A DNA stretch of 64,000 bases from Oxalobacteraceae bacterium AB_14. Lineage in GTDB: Bacteria; Pseudomonadota; Gammaproteobacteria; Burkholderiales; Burkholderiaceae_D. The first letter of the stretch is position 1; each line of letters opens with the position of its first letter. The DNA lies in the NCBI GenBank assembly GCA_000381565.1, contig KB906725.1, positions 1,815,731 to 1,879,730 on the forward strand. The letters run 5' to 3'. A model generated the notes under the pieces. The model was not told the origin of the DNA. It saw nothing but the letters and a program-made list of their open reading frames with translations, and searched no databases. Position numbers and translations under genes: made by a program. Shown here piece after piece: positions 8,951-16,423 of the stretch.

Positions 8951-10030
8951 ATGCCCCGTACCGATGATTTGCGCATCCGCGAAATGAAGGAATTGACGCC
9001 GCCATCGCATCTGATCCGCGAATTCGCCTGCACCGAAAACGCCGAGCAGACCGCGGCCGACGCCCGCATCGCGCTGCACCGCATCCTGCACGGCCAGGAC
9101 GACCGCCTGATGGTGGTGATCGGCCCGTGCTCGATCCACGATCCCAAGGCGGCGATGGAGTACGCGCGCCGGCTGGTGGTGCTGCGCCGCGAACTGGCGG
9201 GCGACCTGGAGATCGTGATGCGCGTCTACTTCGAAAAACCGCGCACCACGGTCGGCTGGAAGGGCATGATCAACGACCCCTACATGGACAGCAGCTTCCG
9301 CATCAACGACGGCCTGCGCATGGCGCGCGAGCTGCTGCGCGACATTAACGAGCTGGGCTTGCCCGCCGGCACCGAGTACCTGGACGTGATCAGCCCGCAG
9401 TACATCGCCGACCTGATCAGCTGGGGCGCGATCGGCGCCCGCACCACCGAGTCGCAGGTGCACCGCGAGCTCGCGTCCGGCCTGTCGTGCCCGGTCGGCT
9501 TCAAGAACGGCACCGACGGCAACGTCAAGATCGCGGTCGAGGCGATCAAGGCGGCCTCGCAGCCGCACCATTTCCTGTCGGTGACCAAGGGCGGCCATTC
9601 GGCCATCGTGTCGACCAACGGCAACGAGGACTGCCACATCATCCTGCGCGGCGGCAAGACCCCGAACTACGACGCCGCCAGCGTCGACGAAGCCTGCAAG
9701 GCGATCGCGGCTCAGGGCCTGGCGGCGCGCCTGATGATCGACGCCTCGCACGCCAACAGCTCCAAGAAGCCGGAAAACCAGGTGCCGGTGTGCGCCGACA
9801 TCGGCCGCCAGGTGGCCGGCGGCGACAACCGCATCGTCGGCGTGATGGTCGAATCGCACCTGGTGGCGGGCCGCCAGGATCTGGTGCCGGGCAAGGAACT
9901 GACCTACGGCCAGTCCGTCACCGACGGCTGCATCGACTGGGACAGCAGCGTGCAAGTGCTGCACGGCTTGGCCGCCGCCGTGCGCCAGCGCCGCCTGGCC
10001 ACCCAGGCGGCGGAGGCCGCGTCCAAGTAA
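8951..10030 (+). CDS. aroG: 3-deoxy-7-phosphoheptulonate (DAHP) synthase, class I AroG type
   Basis: Condenses phosphoenolpyruvate and erythrose 4-phosphate, the first step of the shikimate pathway. The 359 residues align along their whole length with E. coli AroG. Conserved segments include VVIGPCSIHDP (metal-ligand Cys60), FEKPRTTVGWKG, GARTTESQVHRELASGLS and GVMVESHLV. ATG 8951 follows GGAGAACAGC. Expression is probably controlled by the Phe/Tyr attenuator just upstream. Allosteric specificity (Phe or Tyr) cannot be decided by eye; overall similarity favours the Phe-sensitive AroG branch. Confidence 0.93.
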   Translation: MPRTDDLRIREMKELTPPSHLIREFACTENAEQTAADARIALHRILHGQDDRLMVVIGPCSIHDPKAAMEYARRLVVLRRELAGDLEIVMRVYFEKPRTTVGWKGMINDPYMDSSFRINDGLRMARELLRDINELGLPAGTEYLDVISPQYIADLISWGAIGARTTESQVHRELASGLSCPVGFKNGTDGNVKIAVEAIKAASQPHHFLSVTKGGHSAIVSTNGNEDCHIILRGGKTPNYDAASVDEACKAIAAQGLAARLMIDASHANSSKKPENQVPVCADIGRQVAGGDNRIVGVMVESHLVAGRQDLVPGKELTYGQSVTDGCIDWDSSVQVLHGLAAAVRQRRLATQAAEAASK

Positions 10031-10058
10031 CATCAAGCCGCGCCGTTACACCTCAGAT

Positions 10059-10097
10059 ACCAAGGGACCCAATCACGATATGGGTCCCTTGGTTTTT
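10059..10097 (+). terminator. Intrinsic terminator after aroG
   Basis: A perfect 13-bp stem, ACCAAGGGACCCA (10059-10071) with TGGGTCCCTTGGT (10081-10093), has a 9-base loop and is followed by a T-run to 10097. Confidence 0.88.
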
Positions 10098-10156
10098 GCG
10101 GAGCGCTATCAATAGTGTTGTAAGAACCATGAATGCGACACGAGTTTGATTGACGT

Positions 10157-10184
10157 TGACTTCCTCGCATGTTTTTATATAAAG
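10157..10184 (+). promoter_or_regulatory. Candidate promoter of the first TonB-dependent receptor
   Basis: TTGACT (10157-10162) and TATAAA (10179-10184) are separated by 16 bases. This lies in the roughly 210-base gap between the aroG terminator and the receptor gene, leaving an untranslated leader of about 120 bases. The upstream boxes shared by the other two receptors are not seen here. Confidence 0.45.
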
Positions 10185-10309
10185 CATGGACGGTGTCGTT
10201 GAACACCTTCCTGCGTTAATCCACCTGTCCTGTTTTTCAGAGCGACCTGTTGCCATCCCGGCGGCGGGCGTCGGACGGGTGTATCCAAAAATAATAGCGG
10301 AGGTTAGTC

Positions 10310-13222
10310 ATGATTCAAGAAAGAGTGTTGTCGCGTTCCTTGCGGTTGATGTTTTCGGGCGGCGCCATTGCCGGCCTCGGTTTGCTGGCGCTGCCGGCCA
10401 TCGCGCAAGACACCGTCACCGACAAGCAGCCCATGCAGCGGGTGGAAATCACCGGCTCGGCGATCAAGCGCATCGCCAAGGAAGGCGCGTTGCCGGTGCA
10501 GGTGCTGACCAGCGCCGACATCAAGCAGAGCGGCGCCACCTCGGCGACCGACCTGATCCAGATGCTGCCGGCTATGCAGGGCTTCGTGCCGGCCTCCAGT
10601 TCGGTCAACGGCGGCGGCGCCGGCGTCACCACGGCGGCGCTGCACTCGCTGCCGTCGAAGTACACGCTGGTGCTGCTGGACGGCCAGCGCCTGGCGCCCA
10701 GCCTGCTCGGCACCGGGCAGGGCGGCGGCTACGCCGTCAACATCGAGAGCATCCCGCTGGAGGCGGTGGAGCGGGTCGAGATTCTCGGCGACGGCGCCTC
10801 CGCGCTGTACGGCTCGGACGCGATCGCCGGCGTGGTCAACTTCATCCTCAAGAAGAACCTGACCAAGGGCGAGGCCTACGCCACCTACGGCCAGCCGCGC
10901 AAGTCCGGCGGGCGCTGGTCCAGCGCCGGCCTGACCAAGGGCTGGGGCGATCTCGACACCGACAAGTTCAATGTCCTGTTTTCCTACAGCCACGACGAGC
11001 AGCAGCGCCTGACCGCCTTGCAGCGCCCGTTCTCGGCGCCGGGCGCCTTCTTCAAGTTCGGCAGCGGCGGCAAGCAGTACTGGTTCGACCAGCGCACCGG
11101 CAACACCGAGCCGGCCAACATCACCTTCAACGTGCGCCCGCGCGGCTCGGCCAGCACGGTCGAGACCAGCGGCGTGGCGATCAATCCCTACCTGGCCGCC
11201 AACGGCAATTGCGGCGGCCCGCTGGCCGGTCCGCTGGGCACGCAGTGCCGCTTCAACTACGGCGCCACCGTCGAGGACGTGCCCGGCTCGCGGCGCGACA
11301 GCGGCCTGCTGAAAGGCAGCTGGCAGCTGAACCAGGACACCCAGCTGTGGGGCGAACTGGTGTTGTCGAGCTATTCGATGACCGCGCAGTACGCACCGTC
11401 GGCGCAGCCGATGGGCGTCAATTCCACCGACCGCTTCCCGCAGCTGTACCAGCGCTACATCCAGCCCTACCTGGACGCCAACAACCTGGAGAACCCGACC
11501 GGCGACGGCACGCTGGGCTACCGCTCGGTGCTGATCGGCGGTCGCGCCGACGAGTACATCACCGACGCCCGCCACTTCGCCGTCGGCGTCGACGGCAACG
11601 CCTGGGGCTGGAACTACAACGCCAGCCTGATCCTGTCGCAAAACAAGATCAAGGACAACGCCGCCGGCGGCTACGCGGACTTCGACAAGCTCAACGCGCT
11701 GGTGGCGTCGGGCGTCTACGATCCGGTGCTGGGCACCGGCGCCGACCAGCTGCGCGGCGCGCTGGTCAACGGCACCACCTTCTCGACCAACACCTCCAAG
11801 CTCAACACCTTGCACGCGGGCGCGCAGCACGACCTGTTCAGCCTGCCGGGCGGCACCGCCATCATCTCGCTGGGCGGCGACTATTCCAAGACGCACTACC
11901 AGATCGCCTACCATCCGACCATCCTGGCCAATTCCGGCTACGCCAGCCAGCCGGCGTCGGCCAACTACCCGGTCGGCGGCAACTACGGCCAGGTGCCGTT
12001 CGACGCCCGCCGCGACAACTGGGGCATCTACAGCGAGGTGCTGCTGCCGCTGGCGAAGACCTTTGAAGCGACCGTCTCCGGCCGCTACGACAGCTACGAC
12101 AAGACCCACAGCGACTACATCTTCGCCAAGCTGGCCGACGCCAGCGGCCTGCGGCCGCAGCTGGCGTCCGGCGAGGTGGGCAACTCCTTCAGCGCCGGCA
12201 CCTACAAGGTCAGCGCGCGCTGGACCCCGGTCGAATCGCTGCTGCTGCGCGCCGCCTACGGCACCGGCTTCAAGACGCCCAACATCAGCGACATCGCCGG
12301 CGCGCCGACCTTCTACGGCAGCACCGCCGGCAGCTATGCCTGCCCGTTCCCCGGCTCGCCCGGCTGCCAGGTGGGCCAGGCGCAGTACGACCTGCTGACC
12401 GGCCCCAACGGCGCCAGCGGCAGCGAAGGCCTGCAGCCGGAAAAATCCAAGCAATGGACGCTGGGCGGGCGCATCGAGGCGCTGCGCGGGCTGTCGCTGG
12501 GACTGGATTTGTGGAATGTGCAGATCCGCAACCAGGTGTTGTCGGCCGGCGTGCCGGAGCAGGTCGGCTTCGCCTATCCGCAGCAGTACCAGCGCCTGTT
12601 CGTCAATCCGTATCCCGATCCGGCCGGCTACACCACGATCGGCTATCTGCAGGCGCCGATCAACGGCGGCGTGGCCAACTACCGCGGCGTCGACTGGGAC
12701 TTCAGCTTCCGCAACAAGTCGCCGGTCGGCGACTGGAAGGCGGCCTGGACCGGTACGTATATGATCAAGCAGAACTACACGACCCAGGCCGGCGGCGAGC
12801 TCAATTCCAACCTCGGCCGCTTCGGCCCGGACAATGGCGTGGTGTTCCGCGTGCAGAGCAACCTGGCGCTGAGCCTGACCAACGGCAAGCTGACCAACAC
12901 CCTGACGGCGCACTACAAGTCGGGCTACCACGATCAGGCCTATCCTCTCGACACGGCGATCTTCGCCGTCAACCCGGACGGCAGCGTGGGCGACTCGGTG
13001 GCCTTCGGCGGCTTGTGGACGCCGTCCTACACCACGGTCGACTGGCAGGGCAAGTATGACTTCGGCCGCTTCACGCTGACCGGCGGCATCAAGAACCTGT
13101 TCGACCGCAATCCGCCGCTGACCCTGCAGAACGCCGGCGGCGGCAACCAGCTGGGCTACGACGGCCGCTACACCGATCCGGCCGGACGCTCGTTCTACCT
13201 GACCGGCAACTACAAGTTCTGA
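10310..13222 (+). CDS. TonB-dependent outer-membrane receptor (paralogue 1)
   Basis: A 970-residue outer-membrane barrel for TonB-energised uptake; the substrate is unknown. A Sec signal (SGGAIAGLGLLALPAIAQ) is followed by QRVEITGSAIKR and a plug domain (PVQVLTSADIKQSGATSATD, YGSDAIAGVVNFILKK). The chain ends in aromatic Phe (GNYKF), as barrel proteins do. The sequence NLFDRNPPLTLQNAGGGNQL is typical of the C-terminal TonB-receptor signature. ATG 10310 follows GCGGAGG. It resembles the third receptor (16424-19267) more than the second. It is convergent with the second receptor. Confidence 0.93.
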   Translation: MIQERVLSRSLRLMFSGGAIAGLGLLALPAIAQDTVTDKQPMQRVEITGSAIKRIAKEGALPVQVLTSADIKQSGATSATDLIQMLPAMQGFVPASSSVNGGGAGVTTAALHSLPSKYTLVLLDGQRLAPSLLGTGQGGGYAVNIESIPLEAVERVEILGDGASALYGSDAIAGVVNFILKKNLTKGEAYATYGQPRKSGGRWSSAGLTKGWGDLDTDKFNVLFSYSHDEQQRLTALQRPFSAPGAFFKFGSGGKQYWFDQRTGNTEPANITFNVRPRGSASTVETSGVAINPYLAANGNCGGPLAGPLGTQCRFNYGATVEDVPGSRRDSGLLKGSWQLNQDTQLWGELVLSSYSMTAQYAPSAQPMGVNSTDRFPQLYQRYIQPYLDANNLENPTGDGTLGYRSVLIGGRADEYITDARHFAVGVDGNAWGWNYNASLILSQNKIKDNAAGGYADFDKLNALVASGVYDPVLGTGADQLRGALVNGTTFSTNTSKLNTLHAGAQHDLFSLPGGTAIISLGGDYSKTHYQIAYHPTILANSGYASQPASANYPVGGNYGQVPFDARRDNWGIYSEVLLPLAKTFEATVSGRYDSYDKTHSDYIFAKLADASGLRPQLASGEVGNSFSAGTYKVSARWTPVESLLLRAAYGTGFKTPNISDIAGAPTFYGSTAGSYACPFPGSPGCQVGQAQYDLLTGPNGASGSEGLQPEKSKQWTLGGRIEALRGLSLGLDLWNVQIRNQVLSAGVPEQVGFAYPQQYQRLFVNPYPDPAGYTTIGYLQAPINGGVANYRGVDWDFSFRNKSPVGDWKAAWTGTYMIKQNYTTQAGGELNSNLGRFGPDNGVVFRVQSNLALSLTNGKLTNTLTAHYKSGYHDQAYPLDTAIFAVNPDGSVGDSVAFGGLWTPSYTTVDWQGKYDFGRFTLTGGIKNLFDRNPPLTLQNAGGGNQLGYDGRYTDPAGRSFYLTGNYKF

Positions 13223-13237
13223 ACGCCTAAACGACAA

Positions 13238-13271
13238 TGGCGATGCGCCGGCCTGGGCCGGGGCATCGCCA
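13238..13271. terminator. Hairpin between convergent receptor genes, probable shared terminator
   Basis: TGGCGATGC (13238-13246) pairs with GCATCGCCA (13263-13271), and an inner GCCGGCC/GGCCGG-like stem lengthens it. There is no T-run on either side, so termination is inferred from its position between converging genes. Confidence 0.5.
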
Positions 13272-13304
13272 CTTGGGCGTGAGGCTTAGACTAAGCGCGC
13301 CGGA

Positions 13305-15974
13305 TTAGAAGGAGTAGCTGGCGCGTGCGTACAGTGCGCGGCCGACCGGATCCGTGTAGCGTGGATCGTAGCCCTTCTGGAACAGCGTGCCCTGGTTCGA
13401 GAACGGCGGTTCCTTGTCCAGCAGGTTCTTCACGCCGGCGGTCAGGCTGACGCCCTTGAAGCCGGTGTAGGTCCCCGACAGGTTCCACAGCGAGTACGAC
13501 GGCACCGAGTTCAGGTACTGGGGCGCGATGTCCAGGTTCTGGTCGGTGTAGCCGGACTTGTACGATTGCGCCAAGGTCGCGCTCCAGGTGCCCAGGCGCC
13601 AGTTCAGCGCGGCGTTGTGCTTCCAGCGGAACACAGGGTTGTTGGCGGCGTAGCGGCCGACGTTCTGGGTGAACGCACCGTCGCGCTCGTCCTGGTATTC
13701 ATACTTGTGGACATAGGTGCCGTCCACGGTCAGCGTGAAGTTGCCGTAGGCGGTGGCGCCCGAGCGCAAGGTCAGGCTCATGTCGACGCCGTCGGTGTTG
13801 ACCTTGCCCAGGTTTTCCTTCAAGTCCAGGATGGCGTACGGCGAGCCGTCCGGATTGCGCAGGAAGCGCGCCTGGTACTTGGCGTAGTCGCCGTAGATCG
13901 CTTCTTCCGGCAGCGCGTTGATCTTGTCCTTGAGCTTGATGTTCCAGTAGTCCAGGGCCAGGGTCACTTGCTGGACGGGCTCGAGCACGATGCCCATCGA
14001 GAAGGTGTTCGATTTTTCCGGACGCAGATCCTGGTTGCCGCCCTGCAGCTTGAACTGTTGCAGGTCGCAGTCGCGCAGCGGGTTGGCGACCGGGTTGGTC
14101 GACAGCACGCCGCCCGGGCACAGCACAGGATCGTTGTACGAGTTGTTGGTGTCGTTCTTCGAACGCGGGGCGTTTTTCTCGAACAAGGTCGGCGCGCGGA
14201 AGCCGGTCGACGCCGAACCGCGCAGCAGCACCTGCTTGCTGGGCTGGTAGCGCACGCCCAGTTTCGGGTTGGTGGTGCTGCCGACGTCGCTGTAGTCGTC
14301 GTAGCGGGCCGCGAACTGCACTTCCAGGTCCTTGATCAGCGGCATGTTGAGCTCGCCGAAGATGGCCTTGATGGTGCGGTCGCCTGCGGTCGACTGCGAA
14401 CCCGACAGGCCGGAGCTGGACGCCTGGCCGGCGATGTCGCGGTTGACGAAGAAGTCCGCCTCTTCGCGGCGCAGTTCGGCGCCCACGGCCACCGCCATCT
14501 TGCCGCCGGCCAGGTCCATCAGCTCGCGGCTGGCCTTGGCGTCGATGCTGGTGTTGCGGGTCTTGCCGTTCTGTACCTGGCCGCGCAGCGCGGTGCTGTC
14601 GAGGTAGGTCTTGCCGGCCGCGTCCTGCGGGCCGAACGGGTTCAGGGTGCCGTTGGCGACGCCGGCGGCGAAGCTTTCATCGCGCACATAACCGCCGGTG
14701 AAGTATTCGGCCGAGCGGCTTTCGGACAGCGTGAAGCCGGCCTTGTAGTCCCAGTCCTTGTACAAGCCTTCGGCGGCGATGCTCAGGCGGTCAGCCGCGC
14801 CCTTGGAGTTGATGGTGCGCTGGCCGGCCTCGGTGGGACGCCAGTTGACCGACAGCGGGTCGCCCGACAGGCCGGGCATGGCCGGCACGCCGCCCGAATT
14901 GCCCGGGTAGTATTTACTCGACTTCGGCAGGATCAGGCCGGTTTGCGGCGGCGGCGCGGTGTGCGACACCACGTCGTTTTCCGCGTGCAGGTATTCGATC
15001 GAGGCCTGATGATCGTTGTTGATCTTGAAGGTGGCCTTGCCGAAGAAGGCGGTCTGCTTCTGCGCCGGCAGATCGTCGATCTGGCGGGTGTAATCCTGGC
15101 GGCAGGTGCCGTTGCTGGCGCGCGGCACCGACAGCGGTGCGTCGCAGCCCTTGGCGAAGCCGGGGTTGCCGGTCGCGCCCGAGGTCGGGTCGAAGTAGTT
15201 GCCCGGATAGGTGGTGCCGGAGGTCAGGTCCAGGCCGCGCTCTGGAATCACGCCGGTCTTGGAAAAGTCGCGCTGCTGCGAGGTCAGGATGTCGAGCTTG
15301 TGGTAGTCGAACACGCCGAACACATTGAAGCCGTCGGCGTCCAGGTCGCCGTAGCCGGTCGACAGGTTCAGGCGGTGCTCGTCGGCGCCGACCTTGCGCG
15401 GGGCGACCGCTTCGGCCGTGATGGTGGTGGTCTTGACCGAGCGCTTGGTGATGAAGTTGATCACGCCGCCGATGGCGTCGGTGCCGTAGATCGCCGAGGC
15501 GCCGTCGCGCAGCACTTCGACGCGCTCAAGGGCCGACACCGGAATGATGTTCAGGTCGACGCTGGCGCCGTCATACGGGTGGTTGGCGATGCGGCGCCCG
15601 TTCAGCAGCACCAGGGTCTTGTCGCCGCCCAGGCCGCGCAAGTCGGCGCTGGCCTGGCCGCCGGTCGGCAGGCCGCTGCTGTTGCCGCCGACCACGTTGC
15701 CGGAGCTGAAGCTGGAGCTGTTCGACGGAATCCGGTCCAGCACTTCCTGGGCCGTGGTCAAGCCCTGCTTGACGAAGTCGTCCGATTTAAACACGGTCAA
15801 GGGGTTGGCCGTTTCCGATACCAGGCGCTTGATCGACGAACCCGTCACTTCGACGCGCTGCATAGGCTGGTCGGCGGTTTGGGCTTGCGCCAACGGAGCG
15901 ATCAGGCCCAGGCCCAGCAAGCCGCCGGTACACACCAGGCGCACGGATCGCGCCAATACTGTTTCAACCATCAT
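13305..15974 (-). CDS. TonB-dependent outer-membrane receptor (paralogue 2)
   Basis: A barrel protein of 889 residues from the chosen start MMVETVLARSVRL. A Sec signal (GGLLGLGLIAPLAQAQ) is followed by QRVEVTGSSIKRL, a plug (YGTDAIGGVINFITKR) and a C-terminal barrel ending in ASYSF. ATG 15974 is preferred over an in-frame ATG 36 bases upstream because GGGAGAGAG lies just before it. The substrate is unknown. The promoter and upstream control boxes are shared with paralogue 3. Confidence 0.92.
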   Translation of the reverse strand: MMVETVLARSVRLVCTGGLLGLGLIAPLAQAQTADQPMQRVEVTGSSIKRLVSETANPLTVFKSDDFVKQGLTTAQEVLDRIPSNSSSFSSGNVVGGNSSGLPTGGQASADLRGLGGDKTLVLLNGRRIANHPYDGASVDLNIIPVSALERVEVLRDGASAIYGTDAIGGVINFITKRSVKTTTITAEAVAPRKVGADEHRLNLSTGYGDLDADGFNVFGVFDYHKLDILTSQQRDFSKTGVIPERGLDLTSGTTYPGNYFDPTSGATGNPGFAKGCDAPLSVPRASNGTCRQDYTRQIDDLPAQKQTAFFGKATFKINNDHQASIEYLHAENDVVSHTAPPPQTGLILPKSSKYYPGNSGGVPAMPGLSGDPLSVNWRPTEAGQRTINSKGAADRLSIAAEGLYKDWDYKAGFTLSESRSAEYFTGGYVRDESFAAGVANGTLNPFGPQDAAGKTYLDSTALRGQVQNGKTRNTSIDAKASRELMDLAGGKMAVAVGAELRREEADFFVNRDIAGQASSSGLSGSQSTAGDRTIKAIFGELNMPLIKDLEVQFAARYDDYSDVGSTTNPKLGVRYQPSKQVLLRGSASTGFRAPTLFEKNAPRSKNDTNNSYNDPVLCPGGVLSTNPVANPLRDCDLQQFKLQGGNQDLRPEKSNTFSMGIVLEPVQQVTLALDYWNIKLKDKINALPEEAIYGDYAKYQARFLRNPDGSPYAILDLKENLGKVNTDGVDMSLTLRSGATAYGNFTLTVDGTYVHKYEYQDERDGAFTQNVGRYAANNPVFRWKHNAALNWRLGTWSATLAQSYKSGYTDQNLDIAPQYLNSVPSYSLWNLSGTYTGFKGVSLTAGVKNLLDKEPPFSNQGTLFQKGYDPRYTDPVGRALYARASYSF

Positions 15975-16064
15975 TATTTCTCTCTCCCATTTGATAACAA
16001 TGAACACCAAGTAAGTACAGTCTTTTAGGTCTTATGCAAGGAACCAGAGGGTCTTTGCTTCTTC

Positions 16065-16094
16065 ATAAGAGCATCTGCCTATCTTTACTGTCAA
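16065..16094 (-). promoter_or_regulatory. Candidate promoter of receptor paralogue 2
   Basis: On the minus strand, TTGACA (16094-16089), an 18-base spacer and TCTTAT (16070-16065). The block TTGACAGTAAA and the spacing are repeated upstream of paralogue 3 (19376-19405), which supports function. Confidence 0.5.
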
Positions 16095-16171
16095 CGAGCA
16101 AACCTTTATTGATGAACAAAATTGCCGCCGCATGAAGATGTTCAGTGCTGCAATAAATTTGGGCGAAAATC

Positions 16172-16279
16172 CGCTCTAATTTGGTGCGAAACGCTTCTCA
16201 ATACATAAAACATTGTCTGGATGCTAAAAAGCAGGGAAAGTATTGCGACGGCGTCGCGGGCGTGCAACATGCTGGTGCA
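16172..16279 (-). promoter_or_regulatory. Paired 17-bp dyads upstream of receptor paralogue 2
   Basis: Two imperfect dyads lie about 91 bases apart. Plus-strand TGCAACATGCTGGTGCA is at 16263-16279 and CGCTCTAATTTGGTGCG at 16172-16188. Both have the form of 7-base arms around a 3-base centre, resembling the NtrC-type TGCACCA-N3-TGGTGCA site. Closely matching dyads at nearly the same spacing occur upstream of paralogue 3. Binding by NtrC is an inference; no convincing -24/-12 promoter was found. Confidence 0.45.
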
Positions 16280-16356
16280 GGGGCGGGGCGTGAGCTGCGG
16301 CTTAATCCGGCCACCGGACGTTACATTAATGCGACAGTCATGGCCGGCGGCAATGC

Positions 16357-16388
16357 AAAAAGCCCCGCCTTCCGAAGAAGGCGGGGCT
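16357..16388 (-). terminator. Intrinsic terminator after receptor paralogue 3
   Basis: A perfect 12-bp stem, AGCCCCGCCTTC (16361-16372) with GAAGGCGGGGCT (16377-16388), has a 4-base loop. On the minus strand it is followed by TTTTTGC, matching the minus-strand gene ending at 16424. Confidence 0.85.
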
Positions 16389-16423
16389 GCAAGGTCATCG
16401 GCTTTGAACCGATGGCCTGGGGC

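Noticed and set aside
10304..13237. Long minus-strand frame opposite TonB receptor paralogue 1
   Set aside because: The plus strand has a signal peptide, plug and C-terminal Phe; the antisense frame is a compositional shadow. The same applies to 13566-16028 and 17321-19345 on the plus strand.
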